A stretch of 64,000 bases of DNA, taken from Mycobacterium sp. SMC-8. Its GTDB lineage: Bacteria; Actinomycetota; Actinomycetes; Mycobacteriales; Mycobacteriaceae. The notes under the pieces are model-generated. The model had not been told where the DNA came from. It saw only the letters and a list, made by a program, of their open reading frames with translations, and ran no database searches. Position numbers and translations under genes: made by a program. The stretch's first letter is position 1. Each line of letters starts with the position of its first letter. Of this stretch, positions 25,958 through 35,909 are shown piece by piece. The DNA is taken from NCBI RefSeq assembly GCF_025263565.1, contig NZ_CP079865.1, positions 930,001-994,000 on the forward strand. The letters run 5' to 3'.

Positions 25958-27577
25958 ATGTCACCTGGAGGAAAGTTGATTGACGTCCTGCCCGACCGGG
26001 TCGACACCCGCGCGCCGGTATACCTCGAGAATCGCGAGGGACTCATCGCGCAGCTCCATGCGCTCGCCGAACAGCTGGCGCTGGCCAACGGTGGCGGCGG
26101 CGAGAAGTACGTCGCCCGGCACCGTAGCCGCGGCAAGATGCTGGCTCGGGAGCGCGTCGAGCTGCTCATCGACCCCGACACGGCCTTCCTGGAACTCTGT
26201 CCGTTCGCGGCGTGGGGCACGAAGTTTCCGGTGGGCGGCAGCGTTGTGGTCGGCATCGGCATCGTCGAAGGCGTCGAGTCGATGATCATCGCGCACGACC
26301 CGACCGTGCGCGGCGGAGCCTCGAACCCCTACACCTTCCGAAAAGTGTTCCGGGGCATGGCAGTCGCCCGCGAGAACCGGCTGCCCATCATCAACGTCGT
26401 CGAGTCGGGCGGGGCGGACCTGCCCACGCAGGCCGAGATCTTCGTGCCCGGGGGCCAGCTATTCAACGACCTCACCCAGCACAGCGCGCAGGGCCTGCCG
26501 ACACTGGCGCTGGTATTCGGTAACTCGACGGCAGGCGGCGCGTACATCCCCGGCATGTGTGATTACGTGGTGATGGTCCGCAACCGGTCCAAGGTCTTCC
26601 TCGGTGGTCCGCCGCTGGTGAAGATGGCGACCGGCGAAGTGTCCGACGACGAGTCGCTCGGCGGCGCCGACATGCACGCCCGCACCTCCGGGCTGGCCGA
26701 CTACATGGCCGAGGACGAGCAGGACGCCATCCGGATCGGGCGGCGCATCATGGCCAGACTGAACTGGCGCAAGCTCGGGCCCGGCCCGACACAGCCACCG
26801 ACCCCCCCGCTGCGAGACCCCGACCAACTCCTCGGGATCGCTTCGGTGGACCCGAAGGTTCCCTTCGACCCACGTGATGTCATCGCCCGAATCGTGGACG
26901 GGTCCGCCTTCGACGAGTTCAAGCCGCTATACGGCACCTCGCTGGTCACCGGTTGGGCCTCGATCCACGGATACCCGGTAGGGATCCTTGCCAACGCGCG
27001 CGGAATCCTGTTCAGCGAGGAGGCGGAGAAGGCCGCCCAGTTTATTCAGCTGGCGAACCAGATCGACACGCCACTGGTGTTTCTGCAGAACACCACCGGC
27101 TACATGGTCGGCGCGGAGTACGAGCAGGGTGGCATCATCAAGGACGGCGCGAAGATGATCAACGCCGTCTCCAACAGCGCTGTCCCACACCTGACGATCG
27201 TGATGGGCGCGTCCTACGGTGCGGGCAATTACGGGATGTGCGGGCGGTCCTACTTTCCCCGCTTCCTGTTCACCTGGCCCAACTCGCGTTCGGCCGTCAT
27301 GGGCCCGGCCCAGCTCGCGGGCGTGCTGTCGATCGTGGCCCGCGAGTCGGCCGCCGACCGGGGGCTCCCGTTCGACGAGGAGGCCGACGCCCAGATGCGC
27401 GCTGCCGTCGAGGGCCAGATCGAGCGTGAGTCGTTGGCGCTGGCCAACAGCGGCAGGCTCTACGACGACGGGATCATCGACCCGCGCGACACCCGTACCG
27501 TTCTCGGGTTCTGCCTTTCCGTGGTCCACAACAGCGAGATCCGTGGCCAGCGTGGCTACGGCGTGTTCCGGATGTGA
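25958..27577 (+). CDS. Acyl-CoA carboxylase, carboxyltransferase (beta) subunit
   Basis: 539-aa carboxyltransferase of the methylcrotonyl-/geranyl-/propionyl-CoA carboxylase type. The two crotonase-like halves are visible: N-terminal RGKMLARERVELLIDP and GNSTAGGAYIPGM; C-terminal NTTGYMVGAEYEQGGIIKDG, MGASYGAGNYGMCGR and WPNSRSAVMGPAQLAGVL. The last motifs resemble methylcrotonyl- and geranyl-CoA enzymes more than acetyl/propionyl ones. ATG 25958 is used here; TTG 25976, with GGAGG just 4 nt upstream, may be the true start. Its stop overlaps the alpha-subunit start (TGATG), so the two subunits are made together. Confidence 0.92.
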   Translation: MSPGGKLIDVLPDRVDTRAPVYLENREGLIAQLHALAEQLALANGGGGEKYVARHRSRGKMLARERVELLIDPDTAFLELCPFAAWGTKFPVGGSVVVGIGIVEGVESMIIAHDPTVRGGASNPYTFRKVFRGMAVARENRLPIINVVESGGADLPTQAEIFVPGGQLFNDLTQHSAQGLPTLALVFGNSTAGGAYIPGMCDYVVMVRNRSKVFLGGPPLVKMATGEVSDDESLGGADMHARTSGLADYMAEDEQDAIRIGRRIMARLNWRKLGPGPTQPPTPPLRDPDQLLGIASVDPKVPFDPRDVIARIVDGSAFDEFKPLYGTSLVTGWASIHGYPVGILANARGILFSEEAEKAAQFIQLANQIDTPLVFLQNTTGYMVGAEYEQGGIIKDGAKMINAVSNSAVPHLTIVMGASYGAGNYGMCGRSYFPRFLFTWPNSRSAVMGPAQLAGVLSIVARESAADRGLPFDEEADAQMRAAVEGQIERESLALANSGRLYDDGIIDPRDTRTVLGFCLSVVHNSEIRGQRGYGVFRM

Positions 27578-29598
27578 TGGCGATGCCCGTGATCAAGAAG
27601 CTGCTGGTGGCCAACCGGGGAGAGATCGCCCGACGCGTGTTTCGCACCTGTCGCGAACTCGGCATCGCGACCGTCGCCGTGTACTCCGACGCCGACGCCG
27701 ACGCCTGGCACGTGGACGATGCCGACGAGGCCGTCCGGCTACCGGGTTCCTCGCCGGCGGAGACCTACCTCGACGGTGACCGGGTGATCGCCGCCGCCCT
27801 CCTCACCGGCGCCGACGCCGTGCATCCCGGCTACGGCTTCATGTCGGAGAACGCCGGCTTCGCGCGGGCCTGCGCCGACGCCGGGCTCGTGTTCGTCGGC
27901 CCGCCGCCGGATGCCATCGACGCGATGGGTTCCAAGCTGACGGCCAAGGCGATGATGGCCGATGCGGGCGTGCCGGTTCTCCCGGGCGGCGACGCGACCG
28001 GCCTGGACCCCGACAAGCTGCGCAAGCTCGGCGCCGAGATCGGCTACCCGCTGCTGGTCAAGGCGAGCGCGGGTGGCGGCGGGCGCGGCATGCGGGTTGT
28101 CGAGTCGGCCGACGACCTCGACGGAGCCGTGGCCTCGGCCTCGCGCGAGGCGATGTCGGCGTTCTCGGACGGCACGGTGTTCCTCGAGCGGTACGTGCAG
28201 CGTCCCCGCCACGTTGAGATCCAGCTGTTGGCCGACATGCACGGCACGGTTGTCTCGCTGTTCGAGCGGGAGTGCTCGGTGCAGCGCCGCCACCAAAAGG
28301 TCATCGAGGAGGCGCCCTCGCCCGTCGTCGACGACGACCTGCGCGCCCGGATGGGCGCGGCGGCGGTCGCGGCGGCACAGGCCGTGGGTTACGTCGGGGC
28401 CGGAACGGTCGAGTTCGTCCTCGACGCGAACGGCGGCGATGACGACGGGACGTTCGCCTTCCTGGAGATGAACACCCGGCTGCAGGTCGAGCACCCGGTC
28501 ACCGAACTCGTCACCGGGCTCGACCTCGTGCGCCTGCAGTTGCTGGTGGCGATGGGTCGGCCACTGCCTGCCGAGGTGAGCAAGCCGCGGATCACCGGCC
28601 ACGCGGTCGAGGCCCGGCTCTACGCCGAGGACCCCACGAAGGGCTACCTGCCGCAGACCGGAACGCTGCGCACGATGCAGATCCCCGACCACGTCGGGGT
28701 CCGGGTGGACTCCGGCGTGCGCGACGGCTCGGTGGTCAGCCACCACTATGACGCCATGCTGGCCAAGGTGATCGCCTGGGCGCCCACCCGCGCCGAGGCG
28801 CTCGGCGCGCTGTCCGCCGCGCTCGCCGGCGCCCGGATCCACGGACTCACCACCAACCGGGATCTGCTGGTTCGCGTTCTGCGCCACGACGAGTTCGCCG
28901 GACGCGGCACCGACACCGGGTTCCTCGACCGCCACGACGTGGCCGACCTCGGCGCAGCCCTCATCGACCGCGACGGGGAGGGCTTGCACGCCATCGCGGC
29001 CACACTCGCCCAGGTCGCGGGACGCCGCGCGGCGGCCCCCGTCCAGCCGACGCTGCCTGCCGGGTGGCGCAACAACCCGTCCCAACTGCAGTCCACCGGA
29101 TGGCTGACCGCCGACGGCCGCGAGCGTCGGGTGGGCTATGCGCTGCTCCGCGACGGCGTCGAGGTCGAAGTCGACGGCAAACCGGTCGAGGACGTCAGGG
29201 TGCTCGTGCAGCGGCCGGACCGGGTGGTCCTGGAGACCGGCGGGGTACGGCGCGGCTACGACGTCGTCCTCGACGGCGACATCGCCTACGTTGACAGCCC
29301 TGCCGGGTCCACTGCGTTCACCCAGGTACCGCGGTTCCTGGACCCCAGCACGCTCAAGCCGGCGGGCTCGCTGACGGCGCCTATGCCGGGTTCGGTGATC
29401 CGGCTGCCCGTCGCCGCGGGCGACGTCGTGACGGCCGGGCAGGCCTTGGTCGTGGTGGAGGCGATGAAGATGGAACACACCATCGCCAGCCCGATCGACG
29501 GGATCGTCGCCGAACTCTCGGTCGAGGTGGGTCAGCAGGTGTCCACCGGCGATGCCCTCGCGGTGGTCGGAGCGGCCGACAGTGCAGACGAGGATTGA
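27577..29598 (+). CDS. Acyl-CoA carboxylase, biotin carboxylase/BCCP (alpha) subunit
   Basis: 673-aa protein with three parts: an ATP-grasp biotin carboxylase (about 1-450; KASAGGGGRGM glycine loop, EMNTRLQVEHPVTE), a linker domain, and a C-terminal biotinyl domain with VVEAMKMEHT, where Lys631 should carry biotin. It carboxylates biotin with bicarbonate and ATP for the beta subunit. ATG 27577 overlaps the beta stop; ATG 27583 is also possible. Full length, no lesions seen. Confidence 0.93.
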   Translation: MAMPVIKKLLVANRGEIARRVFRTCRELGIATVAVYSDADADAWHVDDADEAVRLPGSSPAETYLDGDRVIAAALLTGADAVHPGYGFMSENAGFARACADAGLVFVGPPPDAIDAMGSKLTAKAMMADAGVPVLPGGDATGLDPDKLRKLGAEIGYPLLVKASAGGGGRGMRVVESADDLDGAVASASREAMSAFSDGTVFLERYVQRPRHVEIQLLADMHGTVVSLFERECSVQRRHQKVIEEAPSPVVDDDLRARMGAAAVAAAQAVGYVGAGTVEFVLDANGGDDDGTFAFLEMNTRLQVEHPVTELVTGLDLVRLQLLVAMGRPLPAEVSKPRITGHAVEARLYAEDPTKGYLPQTGTLRTMQIPDHVGVRVDSGVRDGSVVSHHYDAMLAKVIAWAPTRAEALGALSAALAGARIHGLTTNRDLLVRVLRHDEFAGRGTDTGFLDRHDVADLGAALIDRDGEGLHAIAATLAQVAGRRAAAPVQPTLPAGWRNNPSQLQSTGWLTADGRERRVGYALLRDGVEVEVDGKPVEDVRVLVQRPDRVVLETGGVRRGYDVVLDGDIAYVDSPAGSTAFTQVPRFLDPSTLKPAGSLTAPMPGSVIRLPVAAGDVVTAGQALVVVEAMKMEHTIASPIDGIVAELSVEVGQQVSTGDALAVVGAADSADED

Positions 29599-29656
29599 GC
29601 ACCATCAGACCCGTCACCGGCCCCGGTGGCGGGTGACTTCGAAGTAGGAGAGCGGT

Positions 29657-30811
29657 ATGGAACTGCACGAGACCGAGGAACGGCGAGCGCTGCGCAAGGC
29701 CGTGTCCGAGATCGCCAAGGACTTCGGGCACGACTACTACGTGGCCAAGTCGCTCGGCGGGGAGAAGAGTTCGGAACTCTGGCAGGCCGTGGGCAAGCAG
29801 GGGTTCCTCGGGGTCAACATCGCCGAGCAGTACGGCGGCGGTGGCGGCGGCATCTACGACATGCAGATCGTCGGTGAGGAACTGGCCGCGGCCGGCTGCC
29901 CGCTGCTGATGACGGTGGTCTCCCCCACCATCTGCGGCACGATCATCGAGGCTTTCGGCAGCGACGAGCTAAAGGCGCGCTGGCTGCCGGGCATCGCCAG
30001 CGGCGAGATCATCATGGCGTTCGCGATCACCGAGCCGGATGCGGGCTCGAACTCTCACAACATCTCCACCCACGCCAAGCGCGTCGGTGGGGATTGGGTG
30101 CTCAACGGCACCAAGTACTACATTTCCGGCGTCGACGAGGCGGAGGCCATCCTGGTCGTCACCCGCACCGCGACCGACGACCGCGGCCGCGGACGGCTGA
30201 GCCTGCTGGTGGTCCCGACCGACGCGCCCGGGTTGACCAAGACCCTCATCCCGGTGCAGGCGGTGACACCGGAGAAGCAGTTCACGCTGTTCTTCGACGA
30301 CGTGCGGGTGCCGGCCGAGAACCTGATCGGCGCGGAAAACGACGGTCTGCGTCAGGTGTTCATGGGCCTCAACCCCGAACGCATCATGGGCGCCGCCCTG
30401 GGCAACGGCATCGGCCGCTACGCGCTGGACAAGGCGTCGGCCTACGCGCGCGAGCGCAAGGTCTGGGACGTGCCGATCGGAGCCCACCAGGGCCTGTCCC
30501 ACCCGCTTGCGCACGCCAAGATCCAGCTGGAGCTGGCCCGGCTGATGACCCAGCGGGCGGCCTCACTGCACGACGCCGGCGACCCCGGTTCCGCGGAGGC
30601 GTCGAACATGGCCAAATACGCTGCGGCGGAGGCCGGCATCCTGGCCCTCGACCAGGCGATCCAGACCCACGGCGGCAACGGGTTGGCCACCGAGTACGGG
30701 CTGGCCACTCTCTGGGGCCCGGTGCGGCTGATGCGCACCGCGCCGATCAGCCGAGAGATGATCCTCAACTATGTGGCTCAGCACAGCCTGAACCTGCCCC
30801 GCTCATACTGA
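29657..30811 (+). CDS. Acyl-CoA dehydrogenase
   Basis: 384-aa enzyme, third gene of the carboxylase operon. MAFAITEPDAGSNSHN is the flavin/substrate segment, QTHGGNGLATEYGLATLWG the C-terminal helix region. The usual GTNEI-like base region is replaced by MRTAPISREMILNYVAQ, so it belongs to the branch without a terminal TNE motif and the base must lie elsewhere. Start ATG 29657 has AGGAG 7 nt upstream. Lies 58 bp after the alpha subunit. Confidence 0.9.
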   Translation: MELHETEERRALRKAVSEIAKDFGHDYYVAKSLGGEKSSELWQAVGKQGFLGVNIAEQYGGGGGGIYDMQIVGEELAAAGCPLLMTVVSPTICGTIIEAFGSDELKARWLPGIASGEIIMAFAITEPDAGSNSHNISTHAKRVGGDWVLNGTKYYISGVDEAEAILVVTRTATDDRGRGRLSLLVVPTDAPGLTKTLIPVQAVTPEKQFTLFFDDVRVPAENLIGAENDGLRQVFMGLNPERIMGAALGNGIGRYALDKASAYARERKVWDVPIGAHQGLSHPLAHAKIQLELARLMTQRAASLHDAGDPGSAEASNMAKYAAAEAGILALDQAIQTHGGNGLATEYGLATLWGPVRLMRTAPISREMILNYVAQHSLNLPRSY

Positions 30812-30937
30812 GCATCCTTCATCCGTTCGTGTCCGCTTCGGTCTACAAGACGGACGGTGGTGATCGGTCGCCCGCCGGGGCCGGGTCCTGCCTTACCGAG
30901 CATTTGTCAACCAAAACTGCCGAGGAGGCAAATCAAC

Positions 30938-32494
30938 ATGGATCGCGGTATCGGTCAGTGGGTCACCAAACGGGCCTTCCTCAACGGGCAGCGCACGGCG
31001 TTCGTCTGCGGTGACACCAGCTTCACGTACTCCGACTTCGATCGGCGCACCAACCAGGTCGCTTCGAACCTGTTGCGTCTCGGCGTCCGCAAGGGGGACC
31101 GGGTGGCCATACTGCTGGTGAACTCGGTCGAGTTCATGGAGGTCCTCCTCGGCTGCGCGAAGATCGGCGCCATCACCATCCCGATCAACGTCCGACTCGC
31201 AGGCCCGGAGATCGGCTACATCCTCGCCGACTCCGGCGCCGACGTGTTCGTGTTCCACGAGCCGCTCGCGGCGGCGGCGGTCAGCGCGCTGGCCGAGCCG
31301 GGGGTCCGGGTCCGCCACACGGTCCGGGCCGGGGGCGCCCCGGCCGACGGCGAGATCGCCTACCCAGACCTGCTCTCCGGCGGCGCCCCCGAGCCTCTCG
31401 ACAGCGACGTCGAGGGCCGCGACGCCGCGTTCATCATGTACACCTCGGGCACCACCGGCCGCCCGAAGGGCGCCATCCTCACCCACGACAACCTACTGTG
31501 GAACGCCATCAACGTGCTGGGCGCCGAACAAGGCCTGACCGGCAGCGACGTGACTGTTGCAGTCGCCCCCATGTTCCACATCGGCGGGCTCGGGGTACAT
31601 ACGCTGCCATTGCTCTACGTCGGCGGGACCAGCGTGATCCTCCCGTCGTTCAACCCGGTGAGCACGCTCAAGGCGATGGCCGAAAGCCGCGCCACCGTCC
31701 AGTTCATGGTGCCGGCGATGTGGTCGGCGCTGACCCAGGTGCCCGACTTCGACTCCTACGATCTCTCCGCGTTGCGTCTGGCCATGGGCGGCGGCGCACC
31801 GATGCCGCTGACTGTCATCGACTTCATGCAGCAACGTGGCGTCCCCTTCACCGAGGGATTTGGGATGACCGAGACTGCACCCATGGTCTCGGTCTTGGAC
31901 GCCGCCAACATCACGACGCGGGCCGGATCAATCGGCCGGGTCGCCATGCACGTCGATGCCCGCATCGTGGACGCCGACGACCGGGACGTCCCGGCCGACA
32001 CCGTCGGCGAACTCCTGGTGCGCGGACCCAACGTGTTCGTCGGGTACTGGATGAAGCCGGCGACCACCGCCGAGGCCTTCCGGGGCGGCTGGTTCCACAC
32101 CGGCGACCTCGGCCGGATCGACGCCGACGGCTACATCACGCTCGTCGACCGCAAGAAGGACATGATCATCTCGGGCGGGGAAAATGTCTACCCCATCGAG
32201 GTCGAGCAGGTGCTGTTCCGTCACCCCGGTGTGCTCGACGCCGCGGTGGTCGGCGGTCCGGACGACAAGTGGGGTGAGCGCGTCGTCGCGGTGGTGGTGG
32301 CCGACCCAGCCGCCGAGCAGGAACCCAGCGCCGACGAACTGATCGCCTGGTGCCGCGAACGGCTGGCGCATTTCAAGTGCCCCCGCGAAGTGCACCTCCT
32401 TCCCGAGCTGCCCCGCAACGCCACCGGCAAGCTCCTCAAGACCGAGCTGCGCAAGCGATTCACCGGCGTCGAGGGCGGCGTCGTCCAGCGCTGA
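30938..32494 (+). CDS. Acyl-CoA ligase (FadD-type AMP-binding enzyme)
   Basis: 518-aa ANL-superfamily ligase that activates a carboxylic acid with ATP and CoA. P-loop YTSGTTGRPKG, GFGMTETAP, the hinge GWFHTGDLGRID...GYITLVDRKKD and the catalytic Lys in PRNATGKLLK are all present. ATG 30938 has GAGGAGG 9 nt upstream. Last gene of the carboxylase operon; it likely makes the CoA ester that the dehydrogenases and carboxylase use. Confidence 0.92.
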   Translation: MDRGIGQWVTKRAFLNGQRTAFVCGDTSFTYSDFDRRTNQVASNLLRLGVRKGDRVAILLVNSVEFMEVLLGCAKIGAITIPINVRLAGPEIGYILADSGADVFVFHEPLAAAAVSALAEPGVRVRHTVRAGGAPADGEIAYPDLLSGGAPEPLDSDVEGRDAAFIMYTSGTTGRPKGAILTHDNLLWNAINVLGAEQGLTGSDVTVAVAPMFHIGGLGVHTLPLLYVGGTSVILPSFNPVSTLKAMAESRATVQFMVPAMWSALTQVPDFDSYDLSALRLAMGGGAPMPLTVIDFMQQRGVPFTEGFGMTETAPMVSVLDAANITTRAGSIGRVAMHVDARIVDADDRDVPADTVGELLVRGPNVFVGYWMKPATTAEAFRGGWFHTGDLGRIDADGYITLVDRKKDMIISGGENVYPIEVEQVLFRHPGVLDAAVVGGPDDKWGERVVAVVVADPAAEQEPSADELIAWCRERLAHFKCPREVHLLPELPRNATGKLLKTELRKRFTGVEGGVVQR

Positions 32495-32577
32495 GGCACG
32501 ACACCGGAGGCGGAGCGCGGGTTTGGGAAGTGTTGTCACGACGAGTAGCCACGGTCGCCGCTGCAAATAGCTGAAGA

Positions 32578-32596
32578 TGTTAATCGTCGCTAACGT
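32578..32596. promoter_or_regulatory. TGTTAAT-N6-TAACGT element, second copy
   Basis: Matches the 25916-25934 element at all specified bases with the same spacing and orientation. It lies after the ligase gene and 46 bp before IS1380, with no gene now starting downstream; it may mark a promoter separated from its gene by the insertion. Confidence 0.5.
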
Positions 32597-32599
32597 CTA

Positions 32600-32620
32600 G
32601 CGCGTGGCAAGACCACGCGC
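32600..32620. terminator. GC-rich hairpin after the ligase gene
   Basis: GCGCGTGG-CAAGA-CCACGCGC, 8-bp perfect stem with a 5-nt loop, 105 bp after the ligase stop. No T-tract follows, as is common in mycobacteria, so it may be a terminator or part of the element beside it. Confidence 0.4.
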
Positions 32621-32637
32621 GCCACTTGTCGGATGTT

Positions 32638-32642
32638 CTTAT
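32638..32642. repeat. 5-bp target duplication CTTAT (left)
   Basis: CTTAT before the IS1380 end; the same at 34295-34299. Confidence 0.8.
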
Positions 32643-34294
32643 CCTCGATCCACCGATGAATTGGCTGGTCGTGGGGTGTCGGAATGAGGAAAGTGCCCTC
32701 TGAGCTGCGATGATGAGTGTTCTCTACGCACTTATCGGCACAACTCGGAAAGGCACTTCCGGTGCAAGTGTCCCATAGGTTCGCCGCATCGTCGGCGGTC
32801 TTCGATGATGAGCGTCTGGTGTCGTGCGCAGGCCTGGTACCGGTGATGGCCCTTGCCGAGCAGACCGGACTGTCATCGTCATTGGCCGACAAAGTTCGGT
32901 TCAGCTGCGAGCGGGTCAAGTCCGGTGCGGCCAATCCGTCGCCGAAGCTGACCACGCTGATCGCCGGGATGTGCACCGGCGCGGACAGCATCGACGACCT
33001 CGACGTAGTTCGTAGCGGCGGGATGAAGACCCTGTTCGGCGAGGTGTACGCCCCGTCGACCATCGGAACCTTGTTGCGGGAGTTCACCTTCGGCCATGCC
33101 CGGCAACTGGAGTCGGTGCTCAGTGAGCACGTGGGCGCTCTGTGCGAGCGTGTCGATCTGTTGCCCGGCGCCGACGGGCGGGTGTTCATCGACATCGACT
33201 CACTGCTGCGCCCGGTCTACGGCCAGGCCAAACAAGGTGCGAGCTACGGCCACACCAAAATCGCCGGCAAGCAGATCCTGCGCAAGGGTCTTTCCCCGTT
33301 GGTGACCACCATCAGCACCGAACACTGCGCTCCGGTGATCACCGGAGCACGACTGCGGGCGGGCAAGACCAACTCGGGCAAAGGCGCGGCCCGCATGATC
33401 GCCCAAGCCGTCGCCACCGCCCGCGGCGCCGGTGTCACCGGGCGCATCCTGGTGCGCGGCGACTCGGCCTACGGCAACAGCAGCGTGGTCACCGCCTGCC
33501 GCCGCGCCGGTGCCCGGTTCTCGCTGGTGCTGACCAAGACCGCCGCAGTCGTCGCGGCCATCGCCGACATCAATGACACCGCGTGGATCCCGGTGTGCTA
33601 TCCCGCCGCGATCCCGACACCGGTGCCTGGATCTCCGATGCCGAAGTCGCCGAAACCACCTGCACCGCTTTCAGTTCCACGAAGACTCCGATCACGGCAC
33701 GGTTGATCGTGCGCCGGGTCAAAGACGCCCGATACCCCGACGCCCTGTTCCCGGTCTGGCGATATCACCCGTTCTTCACCGACACCGACGAACCCGTCGA
33801 CGTCGCTGACATCACTCACCGCCGCCACGCGATCATCGAAACCGTGTTCGCCGACCTCATCGACGGACCCCTGGCCCACATGCCCTCGGGACGTTTCGGG
33901 GCGAACTCTGCCTGGATACTGTGCGCGGCCATCGCCCACAACCTGCAGCGCGCCGCCGGCATCCTGGCCGGCGGTGCACACGCGGTGGCTCGCGGCGCCA
34001 CCCTGCGCCGACGCCTCATCACCATCCCGGCCCGACTGGCCCGCCCCCAACGCCGACCCATCCTGCACCTACCAGCCCACTGGCCGTGGGCGACGCACTG
34101 GCTCCGATTGTGGCGCAACACCATCGGCCACAGCCCGCCAGCAACCGCCCCCACCTGACCAATCCGCCGAAAGGCCACGACCGGAGCACACAGGAAAAAG
34201 CTGGACAGACCAGCCGATACCCCCTGCTCACAGCCAGCAAGCGACCACCAAACCATTCCAGCCTCAGCCACGACAGCTCATCGGTGGATCAAGG
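32643..34294 (+). mobile_element. IS1380-family insertion sequence, 1,652 bp
   Basis: Left end CCTCGATCCACCGATGA and right end, read inward, CCTTGATCCACCGATGA: 16 of 17 match, starting with the CCT typical of IS1380. CTTAT flanks both sides. It holds one transposase gene, broken by a frameshift. Length matches the family. Confidence 0.9.
32717..34158 (+). pseudogene. IS1380 transposase, frameshifted
   Basis: Two overlapping frames make one DDE transposase. The first reads SHRFAASSAVFDDERLVSCA, VFIDIDSLLRPVYG (first Asp), ILVRGDSAYGNSSV (second Asp) to CYPAA near 33610; a lost base then shifts to DPDTGAWISDAEVAE, RRHAIIETVFADLIDGPLAHM (Glu region), ending at 34158. GTG 32762 is the likely family start, although an ATG at 32717 is open. 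As written it cannot make a complete enzyme. Confidence 0.85.
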
Positions 34295-34299
34295 CTTAT
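34295..34299. repeat. 5-bp target duplication CTTAT (right)
   Basis: Second copy of the IS1380 target duplication; see 32638-32642. Confidence 0.8.
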
Positions 34300-34616
34300 G
34301 CCTCCTGGTTGTCTGGGCCGACAAGTCGCAACCTGCGCCACGACTCGCCTGTCGCCTTGCGCGATGGGTGCTTGAGCGTGTCTGACGTCGATGAGCTTCG
34401 GTGAATGGGTTGCTTCAGCTCCGTACGGCGGCGATCGACGACTCCACTCGATCAGCCTGCCCGCAGCAGAGCCCCGCGGCAGCGTCGAAACATGAATCGA
34501 ACTCGGATTATCAGGCCGGGCGGCGCCGGATCGTCGCGCTGACCATCCTCAGATTCGGCGTGTTCGTCAGTAGACGGCACAGTTACGCAGCAAGGGCGTT
34601 CGCGGGACACGAACGA
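34300..34616. other. Intergenic, no gene recognised
   Basis: 317 bp between IS1380 and the PucR-type regulator's 3' end. Short open frames are present but none has a recognisable motif. Confidence 0.5.
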
Positions 34617-35909
34617 CTAGGACCGCCCCAAGGCTTGTGTTGGGTTCAGTGCTACTTCGCCGAGCCAATAGCACATCAGTAGGGCGACCTCGACGTCTAA
34701 TCGTTCCGCGGCGATCGGGCGACCGCGGCGCTCGAGTGCTCGATTTACGCGATACTTGACGGTATTGGCGTGTATCTGCAATTCGTTGGCGGCGGCTTTG
34801 AAGCTGGAACCGGCACGCAAGAACACCCTCAACGTGTCTCGTAGACGCTGGTCCGATGCAGTGTTCTGAGCCAACGGGCCCAGCACATCGTAAATCCATT
34901 CCTTCAGAGTCGCGTCATCGGTCATCAGCATCGAGGCCAGGGCCACACCGGGATCTCGTGCAGCGACGATCCGGTGCCGTGAGGAGCCGTCGGCTGCCAC
35001 CGCGACCACACGGGCCTGCTCAGCCTGTCGGTAGGTGCGGCGGAAGCCTTCAATCCCCGGAAGTGGTTCACCGACGGAAAGTCTTGGGCCGTCAGGTTGA
35101 GCCCGGACGAAGTCGCGCAGCTGCGATAAATAGTCCGACGGGCGGTGAACCGTCATCCATGCGCATCCGACGAGGCGGTCGATGGAGAAGTAGACCGATT
35201 GCTTCGCTCCAGTGGCGGAGACCGCGTGTTGCATGAAGCGCTCCATGGCGATGAACTCGTCGGTGTCGGCGCCCGCATCTCGGTCGAGCCATACCATGAG
35301 AGCCACATGCGTTGCGCCCAAGAAGTACCTCATAGCCGACGACGCTTCGGTCAGGTCTACGTCGCGTCCGTTGAGGATGTCTCGAATGGCTTGTGCACGC
35401 AAACTTCGTCGGCGCTCGTCCCACTCCGCGCGTTCAGTCTGATATGTCTCCAAGACCTGCTCAGACATCCAGTCGATGTAGCGGAAAGACACACGGGTGA
35501 TGTGTTCAATGAGCGCCAATTTCTCCTCGGGCGGTAGGTCCGCGCTCCGAAGGCCAGCGATGATGAGGTTCAATCCATACTGGTGCCCGAGCCTGTATGC
35601 CCGCAGCAGCGCGTTGACGGGTACCTCGCGTTGCGCCATCCTCCGGGCGTGTTCAAGGGCGGCCGTCGGTGACTCCATGCGGTCGAACGGGATCGAGTGA
35701 CGGACGACGGAGAACCAAGTGTCTACGTTCGCGGCGACGGTGTCACTCAGTAGCTCTTTGAGCTGTTGATCGGCAGCGAGTTCGGCAACTTGCTCAATCA
35801 GAAGGCCATGTATGGACTCGGGCAATTCTCTGACGAGGTCGCCGAGGTCTCGGAATAGGTGATGAACCGCGTGACCGGGGGTGTCTTGAACTTCGGATGA
35901 ATCAAGCAC
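34617..35909 (-). CDS. PucR/CdaR-type transcriptional regulator
   Basis: 430-aa regulator. The C-terminal PucR helix-turn-helix is clear: LRDTLRVFLRAGSSFKAAAN and ELQIHANTVKYRVNRALE (about residues 350-400). The central part (LRAQAIRDILNGRDVDL onward, about 170-320) matches the GGDEF-like domain of CdaR proteins, and the N-terminal 160 residues form a helical sensor region of the kind common in actinobacteria. Start GTG 35907-35909, no strong ribosome site. Its target and ligand are unknown; it stands alone. Confidence 0.85.
   Translation of the reverse strand: MLDSSEVQDTPGHAVHHLFRDLGDLVRELPESIHGLLIEQVAELAADQQLKELLSDTVAANVDTWFSVVRHSIPFDRMESPTAALEHARRMAQREVPVNALLRAYRLGHQYGLNLIIAGLRSADLPPEEKLALIEHITRVSFRYIDWMSEQVLETYQTERAEWDERRRSLRAQAIRDILNGRDVDLTEASSAMRYFLGATHVALMVWLDRDAGADTDEFIAMERFMQHAVSATGAKQSVYFSIDRLVGCAWMTVHRPSDYLSQLRDFVRAQPDGPRLSVGEPLPGIEGFRRTYRQAEQARVVAVAADGSSRHRIVAARDPGVALASMLMTDDATLKEWIYDVLGPLAQNTASDQRLRDTLRVFLRAGSSFKAAANELQIHANTVKYRVNRALERRGRPIAAERLDVEVALLMCYWLGEVALNPTQALGRS

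Noticed and set aside
27739..29478. 579-codon open frame opposite the carboxylase alpha gene
   Set aside because: Shadow frame: no motifs, and the opposite strand encodes a complete biotin carboxylase.
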